Origin: Promethearchaeota archaeon
GTDB lineage: Archaea > Asgardarchaeota > Lokiarchaeia > Sigynarchaeales > MK-D1
Assembly: GCA_016839865.1 (NCBI GenBank)
Contig: JAEOTN010000555.1
Span: forward strand, 1-19,983
Reading direction: 5' to 3'
DNA length: 19,983 bases
Shown here piece by piece: positions 14,206-19,983 of the stretch (position 1 is its first letter; every line of letters starts with the position of its first letter). The translations under genes and the position numbers were made by a program. The notes below the pieces were generated by a model that made no database searches, had not been told where the DNA came from, and was given only the letters and a program-made list of their open reading frames with translations.

Positions 14206-15330
14206 ATGTGTGCAGAACAAATGGTTTGTGAATTAACTTGGTCACAGATCCTCGCAAAAGGGTATGTATTTGGCATACCATTTCTGCATAATGGTAAATT
14301 CAACGATGGTACTTCAAATCGGGATGTAAGATCTATACAAAGAGGGGTAATCCATCGCTTTCCTCACACATTACGAAGATCGTTACCATATTTGTACGAG
14401 CGATCAAGATGTACAAGTGGAATAAGAATCGAATTCACTACTGATGCAAAATCGATCCAAATTGTATCAAAAATTACCTACATGAAACATCGAGAGAATT
14501 ATAGCAATATGGCTCAAGGAGTTATTGATCTCCTTGTTGATGGTAAAATATGGAGCCATTATTATCCAAAATGGGAAAATCCTGATAAAATCTATTTGCC
14601 ATCATCAGGTTCTCATCGAATATCACTGATTTTACCTACCTATGCTGGAATTCAAATTTCCAGAATTATACTTCATAATCTGACAGAATTATCCAACCGG
14701 TCCCCCAATTATCTGCTAGAAAACCGCCCGATCGTGTATTATGGTTCTTCTATTACCCAAGGTGGGTGCTCTAGTCGACCATCACTCTCATATCCTCATC
14801 AATTATCTGAAATCTTTTGCATGAATTATGTGAATTTAGGCATTTCAGGTAATGCACATGGTGAATCAGAAATTGCACAATATATTAGTAGCAGTTTTTC
14901 ATATGCAGCAATGTTTGTGTTGGATTGGGGTGCAAATCTGTTAGATCCTCAATGGGAAAACTTATTGGAGCAAAGGTATGAGCCATTCTGGCGTATTATC
15001 CACAAATCCAATCCCAATATTCCAATTTTGTTTGTAGGACTTCAGAACTATTCCTATGATGTCAGTTCCGAACCAGAAACCCGAGCACGAATCCAACAAA
15101 AACGTGAATTTATTCAAGCTTCGGCTATGAAAGCATGTGTAGAGATTAACCAAGATGGAAAACGAAAACTCTTCGATTATATAGATGGAACTACGATTAT
15201 TGATACCACTCATCTTGATTTAACCGTAGATGGAGTTCATCCAAATGATATCGGTCATAAAATATACGCTGAATTATTGGAATGGAAAATTATCGACCTT
15301 TTAGGGAATCATATCAAGGTGGATTTATAG
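14206..15330 (+). CDS. SGNH/GDSL-type hydrolase with N-terminal beta domain
   Basis: This 374-residue protein is a putative esterase or deacetylase. The C-terminal SGNH domain has block I YYGSSITQGG (178-187), with S182 the likely nucleophile in a GSS rather than GDS context. Block II-like NLGISGNAHG is at 210-219. A block III-like DWGANL (240-245) supplies N244, and block V DGVHPNDIGH (342-351) supplies the catalytic D342/H345 pair. Residues 15-165 form a strand-rich domain as in the GxDLY-plus-SGNH architecture, often linked to carbohydrate or acyl-ester cleavage. No signal peptide or membrane anchor is visible, so it is probably cytosolic. The substrate is unknown. Its stop codon overlaps by 6 nt with that of the convergent FwdB-like gene. 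Confidence 0.85.
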   Translation: MCAEQMVCELTWSQILAKGYVFGIPFLHNGKFNDGTSNRDVRSIQRGVIHRFPHTLRRSLPYLYERSRCTSGIRIEFTTDAKSIQIVSKITYMKHRENYSNMAQGVIDLLVDGKIWSHYYPKWENPDKIYLPSSGSHRISLILPTYAGIQISRIILHNLTELSNRSPNYLLENRPIVYYGSSITQGGCSSRPSLSYPHQLSEIFCMNYVNLGISGNAHGESEIAQYISSSFSYAAMFVLDWGANLLDPQWENLLEQRYEPFWRIIHKSNPNIPILFVGLQNYSYDVSSEPETRARIQQKREFIQASAMKACVEINQDGKRKLFDYIDGTTIIDTTHLDLTVDGVHPNDIGHKIYAELLEWKIIDLLGNHIKVDL

Positions 15331-16536
15331 CTTTTGGAAAATGTGTCTTATCGTCTTGATTTCCTCTGAAGGAGGACTCCATTTGATTAAATCTACGTTA
15401 ATTCCATCCATACGTACAGCTGTGTCATTACATTCGATTCCTGGTATTGCAAAAGGAATTGTAATAACTGCCTTATTGCTAATCGGTGATTTAAAATTAT
15501 CAAATAGGATTATTTTCTTTTCAGGATATTCAAAAGTATGGGGATTAAACTCATCCCGCAGATATTCTCCTCCAAATACAACAGCAAGATCAGAAGGTTC
15601 ATCAATTGGCTTTAATGAGTCTAATTGATTTCCAATAATTTTGGTCAAAGCGTTAAATAATCCACCATCATTGGATTTTGGTGTCACAGGTAAAAATGCA
15701 AATCTTCCTTTGACATTTTCATTCAATTTTTGGATAAGATGAGATATTTCATCTATTTGGATATGGTCGGTGATCGGTGAAATACCTAGAATTATACCGT
15801 ATTCTGTTGCTTGAAGGAAGGATTTTAATTCCCTCAGATTATCAACTGAGAGCGTACCAATAGATAATTTCTCCAGAGGTTTATCTGCCAATAACTCTAG
15901 AAATCCATTCACTAATTGGGAATTAGATTGTTCTGAAATATCAATAAGAATATCCTTCAATCTAGTAAGATATGACTCAGTTTTTTGGATTAAGATGAAT
16001 TTTTTCATCTCTTTTCCTGAAAGACGGTACATTCCTCTACTAAAAATAAGTTTTCCAAATAATTTTGGATGAGAATGAGTTGGATCTATATTCCAGAAAA
16101 TGAATAAATCTGCATTATTAATTGCTTGTCCGATAGTAGTTCGAGCTGAGATCCGATAGTTATCCATTAGGGTTTCTAAATTATGAACCGTAACATTCTT
16201 TCCTATGTTCAGCAATGATTTTATAGTAGTGAGTATCTGAATCTGATCTTGATATCCTACTGCTCCTAATCCATAGAATCTAATTGAATTTAACTCGGAA
16301 ATCTCTTTTTTCAAGAGATTAGTTGCTCCTTCAATATCAAGAAACATTTCTAATCCCATCTGTTTTTGTATAGGCTGTTGAATGCGGATTTCTGATAAAT
16401 AATTCCTTATGAAACTATTTCCGCGAAAACAAGAATTTATTGTTGTTTTAACTTCCCCATTTTCTCGTTCAATATAGATATCATCACAAAGTAATGAACA
16501 ACCAAAACACTGGACTTGCTTAGTCTTCAATATCAC
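15325..16536 (-). CDS. FwdB-like protein, divergent and probably lacking the Mo/W site
   Basis: The 403-residue product resembles formylmethanofuran dehydrogenase subunit B, the Mo/W-bis-pterin subunit that reduces CO2 to formate or formyl-methanofuran. The N-terminal [4Fe-4S] cysteines are kept (C10-x2-C13-x3-C17 and C36). FwdB-like segments follow: RIQQPI, NADLFIFWNIDPTHSHPKLF (141-160, like ADVIIYWGxNPxxAHPRH), and IPFAIPGIECNDTAVRMDGI near the C-terminus. The segment that normally carries the metal-ligating Cys (ASVCHGPS) reads LETLMDNY (120-127), with Met at the Cys position. The later MRGHYNV/GYPRYNPGE region is shortened and unrecognisable. It may therefore be a structural or electron-transfer homologue, comparable to the FhcB subunit of the bacterial formyltransferase/hydrolase complex. 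It is the third gene of an Fe-S operon, 6 nt after its upstream neighbour. Confidence 0.75.
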   Translation of the reverse strand: MILKTKQVQCFGCSLLCDDIYIERENGEVKTTINSCFRGNSFIRNYLSEIRIQQPIQKQMGLEMFLDIEGATNLLKKEISELNSIRFYGLGAVGYQDQIQILTTIKSLLNIGKNVTVHNLETLMDNYRISARTTIGQAINNADLFIFWNIDPTHSHPKLFGKLIFSRGMYRLSGKEMKKFILIQKTESYLTRLKDILIDISEQSNSQLVNGFLELLADKPLEKLSIGTLSVDNLRELKSFLQATEYGIILGISPITDHIQIDEISHLIQKLNENVKGRFAFLPVTPKSNDGGLFNALTKIIGNQLDSLKPIDEPSDLAVVFGGEYLRDEFNPHTFEYPEKKIILFDNFKSPISNKAVITIPFAIPGIECNDTAVRMDGINVDLIKWSPPSEEIKTIRHIFQKL

Positions 16537-16542
16537 ATTCTC

Positions 16543-17019
16543 CTAATAAATCTTAATCGCTTCCTGTGGGCAATAGCTCTCGCAGATCGAACAATTACGA
16601 GCTTCTGCATCATTTTCCAATCTTCTACAATGATCCAATTTTACTAGTTTAGCTTTACCATCATAAATTTGAAAGATAAGTTGAGATTCTAGTGGATACT
16701 TGGGACATTTACCACTCATAACATTGTCACTGTATCTCGCTTGTATAGGACAAGCTAAGATACATACACCGCAACCATCACATTTTTCCTCATCTATTTC
16801 AATGTGAGTTTCCCGATCGGTCAGTACTGGAGCAAGATATTCTTCCAATTCTTTCTTTTGATGTGAGAATTGCGGTTCTAATAAATAAGGACATTCCTCA
16901 ATTTTCGCTTTACCTTTAGCTAAATCTGCTGCAAAAGCCATACAGCTAGACCTCCCACAATCCTTACAATTGGTTTTAGGAGTTAGTTGGTATACCTTCA
17001 TAACGGAAATTGTTCCCAT
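16543..17019 (-). CDS. Fe-S protein: ACS gamma-type cluster domain plus ferredoxin domain
   Basis: From ATG 17019 this protein is 158 residues, and another ATG lies at 17001. A TTG at 17037 would overlap the upstream stop and is less likely. It begins with the four-cysteine Fe-S domain of acetyl-CoA decarbonylase/synthase gamma subunit and related proteins: VYQLTPKTNCKDCGRSSC then AFAADLAKGKAKIEECP (Cys 18, 21, 26, 43). A ferredoxin-like part follows with CDGCGVCILACP (80, 83, 86, 90). A split second site is C131 and NCSICESYCP (143, 146, 150), plus an extra C105. It should carry about three [4Fe-4S] clusters and act as an electron carrier. It lies between the polyferredoxin and the FwdB-like gene (7-nt and 6-nt gaps), so the three proteins probably form one complex. 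No corrinoid or CODH domain is present. Confidence 0.8.
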   Translation of the reverse strand: MGTISVMKVYQLTPKTNCKDCGRSSCMAFAADLAKGKAKIEECPYLLEPQFSHQKKELEEYLAPVLTDRETHIEIDEEKCDGCGVCILACPIQARYSDNVMSGKCPKYPLESQLIFQIYDGKAKLVKLDHCRRLENDAEARNCSICESYCPQEAIKIY

Positions 17020-17026
17020 CTTGCAA

Positions 17027-18130
17027 TCATTCCACAATTTGTTGCTTTTTTAAGTATTTACGCAGTTTATCTTTACGTTTATGATGGATAAACATACGCA
17101 CATTTGCTTTATGAAAATTATCTTTCATTTTTTGGATTAATGGAGCATTTTTCAATCGCTCTTTTTCATGTTGCTCAATGGAAAAGGGAGCATCAGGAGT
17201 GATTTTGTCATAATCAAAATCAATTTTTTTCTCATCTGGCTGTATGATCACAAATTCTTCTTTTCTCTCAACATTTTCTTCCAATTCCTCTCGAGACAAT
17301 GTGAGATCATTGAATTGTTTATTCCAGCGGGTGATCCATGGTTTATTAATAGATTCCTCTGGTATTATTAAATCAACTGAATTACGAGTTACAATAATAA
17401 TTTCTTCTGGACAGGCATTTTCGCAGGCACCACAATACATACAAGTGTCTTCATTACACGCAATTTTGCCATATTTTGTTACATCTTCCGCAGTTTGAGG
17501 AATGAAAAACGATTCCGTTGGACATATGTTTACACATGCTTTACATCCATTAGGATCGCACTTGTAAAGTTGTTCCTTTAAAATTAATACTTCTCCTTCG
17601 AATGGGCTCTTAAATTCCATTGATTTAGTTGGACAATTGTTTACAACCTGCATAAGATCTTTAGCGTGATGTCTTCCTCTCTTAATATTAATGGGTTTTC
17701 GAATTTCAATACAAAATTTGCATATATTGCTTTTTTTATCCTTCTTACACGTCTTTTTATCATACTCCCACATCTGGGGTAGGACAGGAAAGATTGGATT
17801 TTGAATTGGTTGCCCAATTTCATCTGCTATCTCGTAAACTGAGTTGATGCACACACTAACACACATAAAACAAAAACTACACTTGTCTGTATCGATTAGA
17901 ACTGCAGGCATGTCATCGATAAGTTCTTGCGCTATATCTGGAACTGGCCCCATTTCTATTGCACGCTCAGGACAAACAACATAGCATAGACTACATCCTA
18001 CACATTTATCCAAATCATAAATAAGATACTTCTTATGGTCCATATATTTCCAGCGTTCAATAATTAGATTCTTGTTGACATCCATTGTTTTATCGACTTT
18101 TCGAAGACCACTTTCGGTACGCTGCGCCAT
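17027..18130 (-). CDS. FwdF-like polyferredoxin
   Basis: Starting at ATG 18130 the protein has 367 residues. A GAGG ribosome-binding site lies 8 nt upstream, and ATG 18136 or TTG 18148 are alternatives. It has five [4Fe-4S] binding sets: CVGCSLCYVVCP (43-54), CSFCFMCVSVC (84-94), a spread set C128/C137/C140/C166, CDPNGCKACVNICP (191-204) and CMYCGACENACP (230-241). Its order and spacing resemble FwdF/FmdF, the multi-cluster electron wire of formylmethanofuran dehydrogenase. The methanogen protein has more clusters (about eight). The last 120 residues are charged, helical and cysteine-free, with a very basic end. It is the first gene of the operon and is likely to feed electrons to or from the two downstream proteins. 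Cytosolic. Confidence 0.82.
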   Translation of the reverse strand: MAQRTESGLRKVDKTMDVNKNLIIERWKYMDHKKYLIYDLDKCVGCSLCYVVCPERAIEMGPVPDIAQELIDDMPAVLIDTDKCSFCFMCVSVCINSVYEIADEIGQPIQNPIFPVLPQMWEYDKKTCKKDKKSNICKFCIEIRKPINIKRGRHHAKDLMQVVNNCPTKSMEFKSPFEGEVLILKEQLYKCDPNGCKACVNICPTESFFIPQTAEDVTKYGKIACNEDTCMYCGACENACPEEIIIVTRNSVDLIIPEESINKPWITRWNKQFNDLTLSREELEENVERKEEFVIIQPDEKKIDFDYDKITPDAPFSIEQHEKERLKNAPLIQKMKDNFHKANVRMFIHHKRKDKLRKYLKKQQIVE

Positions 18131-18183
18131 AGCCATATCCTCGTGCAATACTCAAAAAATGAACGTTTGTGCAGATAAAAAGA

Positions 18184-18206
18184 TATTCCATATCTATTTT
18201 GGAATA
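18184..18206. repeat. 7-bp inverted repeat upstream of the polyferredoxin operon
   Basis: TATTCCA (18184-18190) and TGGAATA (18200-18206) are perfect reverse complements with a 9-nt AT-rich loop. They lie 54-76 nt before the polyferredoxin start, in the position of a promoter or operator. The repeat could also mark transcript ends of the dehydrogenase gene. Confidence 0.35.
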
Positions 18207-18208
18207 GT

Positions 18209-18230
18209 AAAAAAGTTGGAAGGAAAAAAA
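18209..18230 (-). terminator. Poly-T terminator candidate after the dehydrogenase gene
   Basis: On the minus strand, directly after the dehydrogenase stop codon, there is a run of seven T (18230-18224) and a second run of six T (18214-18209). Archaeal polymerase terminates on such runs, so the dehydrogenase and the Fe-S operon behind it are probably separate transcripts. Confidence 0.45.
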
Positions 18231-19271
18231 TTATGCTTTTAAGGCAATTTTTCCAAAGTGAATTCCGGAATCCAGATAACATTCAGCTTCCTGCGCTTCA
18301 GATAGTCTGAATTCTTTACCAACTACTGTTTTAAGTTTTCCTTCAAACACTAACTTCATAACATCGCGAAATTCTTGTTGATTACTCATTGTGGAACCAA
18401 GAATTTCTAGTTGTTTCCAGAACACTGCATTAAGATTGATTTTTGAAACTGGACCTGTAGTTGCCCCACACGTGACTAATCTCCCACCAGGTTTTAACAT
18501 TTTTAGACTATTGGAGAAAGTTGCAGGTCCAACGCTATCTACCACAATATCTATACCTTGTCTCTGTGTCATCTCCTTAAACACAATTTTGGGATAATCG
18601 GGATTTTCTATGTAATTGACTACGTGATCTGCCCCCAATTCCTTAAGGCTAGTTGCTTTTTCTGCTGTAGATGTTGATACGATGACTGTTGCACCAAAAT
18701 ATTTTGCTATTTGCAGTGCACAAACAGATACGCCTCCACTACCCCCTTGTATGAAGACAAAATCTCCTTGTTTTACCCGTGCTTTAGTGGTTAGCATCCT
18801 CCATGCTGTCAAATAGCTCAGAGGCGCTGCTGCTGCTTCATCTAGAGGAAACTTCTCAGGAATTTTAATCACATTTGCTGCAGGAATTGTAAATTGTTCA
18901 GCATAAGTTCCTGCTTCAAATTCTCCCTTGATCGAGAATTTTTTACAGAAATTATGATTTCCCAACATGCACATCTCACATTCACCACAACTAGTTCCTG
19001 GATTAATTGTTACCATATCACCAACTTTGATAGAGGTATTTTGGACAGTAGAACCAATTTGTAGAATCTCTCCACACCCATCACTCCCGAGGATATGTGG
19101 GAATTCTAGTTTTAATCCAGGCCATCCAGCTGTGACAAAAATATCCAAATGATTCAATGCCGAATACGCAGTCTTCACCAATATTTCATTAGGTTTGCAA
19201 CTTGGTTCTTCGAGATCTCCGAATTTTATCTCACTTAATGACCCATGCTTTTCAATATAGGCTGCTTTCAT
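18231..19271 (-). CDS. Zinc-binding MDR dehydrogenase / quinone-oxidoreductase-like protein
   Basis: From ATG 19271 this is 346 residues; a GTG at 19289 would add six. It is a medium-chain dehydrogenase/reductase. The structural-zinc cysteine lobe CGECEMCMLGNHNFC is present (Cys 95, 98, 101, 109), as are the NAD(P)-binding turn GGSGGVS and the GADHVVNY and PGGRLVTCGA segments. The classical catalytic-zinc ligands are absent. The first reads ALNHLDIF with Asn in place of Cys, and the GHE motif is replaced by LGSDGCGEI. This NHLDxx/GSD pattern is a known subfamily of zinc-binding dehydrogenases closer to quinone oxidoreductases and enoyl reductases. It is therefore better treated as a reductase of unsaturated carbonyls than as a true alcohol dehydrogenase. 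The substrate is unknown. It precedes the Fe-S operon by about 100 nt. Confidence 0.88.
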   Translation of the reverse strand: MKAAYIEKHGSLSEIKFGDLEEPSCKPNEILVKTAYSALNHLDIFVTAGWPGLKLEFPHILGSDGCGEILQIGSTVQNTSIKVGDMVTINPGTSCGECEMCMLGNHNFCKKFSIKGEFEAGTYAEQFTIPAANVIKIPEKFPLDEAAAAPLSYLTAWRMLTTKARVKQGDFVFIQGGSGGVSVCALQIAKYFGATVIVSTSTAEKATSLKELGADHVVNYIENPDYPKIVFKEMTQRQGIDIVVDSVGPATFSNSLKMLKPGGRLVTCGATTGPVSKINLNAVFWKQLEILGSTMSNQQEFRDVMKLVFEGKLKTVVGKEFRLSEAQEAECYLDSGIHFGKIALKA

Positions 19272-19399
19272 AGATATTGAATCTTCCACCGATTACATAA
19301 ATCTTCTTTTTTTAAATTAAATGGGAGATCTATAGAGAGAGAAAGAATTATTAGAGAAAACTAAGATAACAAAGACATAAACAAGAAGAAGTGATAATT

Positions 19400-19983
19400 G
19401 TGCCTCGAATCGAATTTTATATCAACACGAAAACGGGATTAATGCTCCACAAATTCTCAGTTAAAAAAAATGCTTCAATAGATGAAAAGAACGATCAACT
19501 CGTTTCTGGATTACTATCCGCTATTAATTCGTTTGCATCCGATATCGGTTGGTCAGATGGAGTGTCGATGATTCGATCCGGATCCATCGAAGCAAGATAC
19601 AGTCAAGGAGAACATGTTTTTGGGATATTAATCGTAGATTATTACAAACCCGGTATTGCAGATTCAGAGTCTGCACTAGATGGATTTGCTCGAGATATCA
19701 CGGAACGTTTTGAGTCTGTGTATGCAAAGGAGTTAGCTGAGGCAAAAAGCACTAATAAATACGATATCACTTTGTTTCAAGATTTTGGTAAGCATATAGA
19801 TGACGTAATCTATGCAAATAATAATCAAATTGCTGAAATTTACCAGCAACAAATCTTAGTTCAATCCATATATTCTGACGTACCTCAAGAAATGATTCTC
19901 CCATTAATGCATCGTTTGAAATCGGGTGAAAACATATTAGATGACCTCCCAGATCTCATATTGAAATATCCCGTTATGCTGAA
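19400..19983 (+). CDS. Longin/Roadblock-like protein, truncated at the window edge
   Basis: This open frame starts at GTG 19400, or an in-frame GTG at 19391, and runs off the right end (at least 194 codons). The N-terminal 120 residues look like a longin or roadblock-type alpha/beta domain. A strand and turn (RIEFYINTKTGLMLHKFSVK) come first. Then comes the helix QLVSGLLSAINSFASDIGWS, where L-x-S-G-L-[LI]-x-A-I-x-S-F is a recurring pattern of Asgard longin/roadblock-like proteins. A strand pair GVSMIRSGSIEARYSQGEHV, the strand FGILIVDYYKP and a long helix follow. The remainder is helical with no clear motif. Such proteins are thought to work with small GTPases. No TATA box is obvious. A GAAGAAG stretch upstream could serve as a weak ribosome-binding site. 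Product length and C-terminus are unknown. Confidence 0.65.
   Translation, partial: MPRIEFYINTKTGLMLHKFSVKKNASIDEKNDQLVSGLLSAINSFASDIGWSDGVSMIRSGSIEARYSQGEHVFGILIVDYYKPGIADSESALDGFARDITERFESVYAKELAEAKSTNKYDITLFQDFGKHIDDVIYANNNQIAEIYQQQILVQSIYSDVPQEMILPLMHRLKSGENILDDLPDLILKYPVML

Noticed and set aside
15325..16536. Working tungsten/molybdenum formylmethanofuran dehydrogenase
   Set aside because: The metal-ligating Cys is Met and pterin-site motifs are missing, and FwdA/C/D are not adjacent.
17020..17037. TTG at 17037 as the start of the small Fe-S protein
   Set aside because: It would overlap the stop of the polyferredoxin and adds residues outside the conserved domain; in-frame ATGs at 17019 and 17001 are better.
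18131..18148. TTG at 18148 or ATG at 18136 as the polyferredoxin start
   Set aside because: ATG 18130 has a GAGG site at ideal 8-nt spacing; the others are too close to it or upstream of it.
18231..19271. Classical zinc alcohol dehydrogenase
   Set aside because: The catalytic zinc ligands (Cys and the GHE His/Glu) are not present; only the structural zinc site is, so the broader MDR reductase label is safer.
1..19983. CRISPR arrays, tRNA or rRNA genes, insertion sequences, prophage genes
   Set aside because: No regularly spaced direct repeats, no cloverleaf-like segment in the intergenic regions, and no transposase or integrase motifs were seen.

Overview
The window is AT-rich archaeal DNA and most likely comes from an Asgard (Promethearchaeati) archaeon. 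The archaeal assignment is firm. On the minus strand, ribosomal protein L21e, RNA polymerase subunit Rpo4 (RpoF), a DUF655 RNA-binding protein and the Dim1/KsgA rRNA dimethylase form the order conserved across archaea. Pus10 lies just upstream, and a class II 3-dehydroquinate synthase and formylmethanofuran-dehydrogenase-like genes are also present. The Asgard assignment is weaker. It rests on a Roadblock/LC7 protein with a long acidic tail, a longin/roadblock-like protein running off the right edge, and a protein that looks like an alpha-solenoid joined to an adaptin/COPI appendage. No rRNA, tRNA, CRISPR array or insertion sequence was recognised.

Layout. 184-630: thioredoxin. 635-3153 (minus): the information-processing operon L21e > rpo4 > DUF655 > dim1, with a good archaeal promoter in front of L21e and a 228-bp gap before DUF655. 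3211-4602 (minus): Pus10. 4673-8097 (plus): three genes of unclear role, namely a CPBP/CAAX-protease-like membrane protein with two zinc ribbons, a thymidylate-kinase-like P-loop kinase, and the HEAT + beta-sandwich + platform + zinc-ribbon protein. 8142-9749 (plus): a PLP-dependent beta-eliminating lyase of the tryptophanase/tyrosine phenol-lyase family. 9762-10052 (minus): a small winged-helix protein, divergent from 10162-11307 (plus), class II 3-dehydroquinate synthase. 11319-13694 (minus): a Roadblock/LC7 protein followed by an MFS transporter. 13799-15330 (plus): a tRNA-binding OB-fold protein and an SGNH hydrolase. 15325-18130 (minus): a tight three-gene iron-sulfur operon (FwdF-like polyferredoxin > ACS-gamma-type Fe-S protein > FwdB-like protein). 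18231-19271 (minus): a zinc-binding MDR dehydrogenase. 19400-end (plus): a truncated longin/roadblock-like gene.

Most notable points. (1) The protein at 6766-8097 has the domain plan expected of a vesicle-coat adaptor subunit. Its reading frame also appears to continue upstream to an ATG at 6690 that is out of frame by one A in an AAA run. (2) The FwdB-like protein keeps its Fe-S cysteines but has Met where the tungsten/molybdenum-ligating Cys should be. It has also lost later pterin-site motifs, and no FwdA, FwdC or FwdD lies beside it, so the module is unlikely to be an ordinary formylmethanofuran dehydrogenase. (3) The CPBP-like membrane protein keeps EExxxR but lacks the expected histidines. 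All functions are inferred from sequence reading alone.
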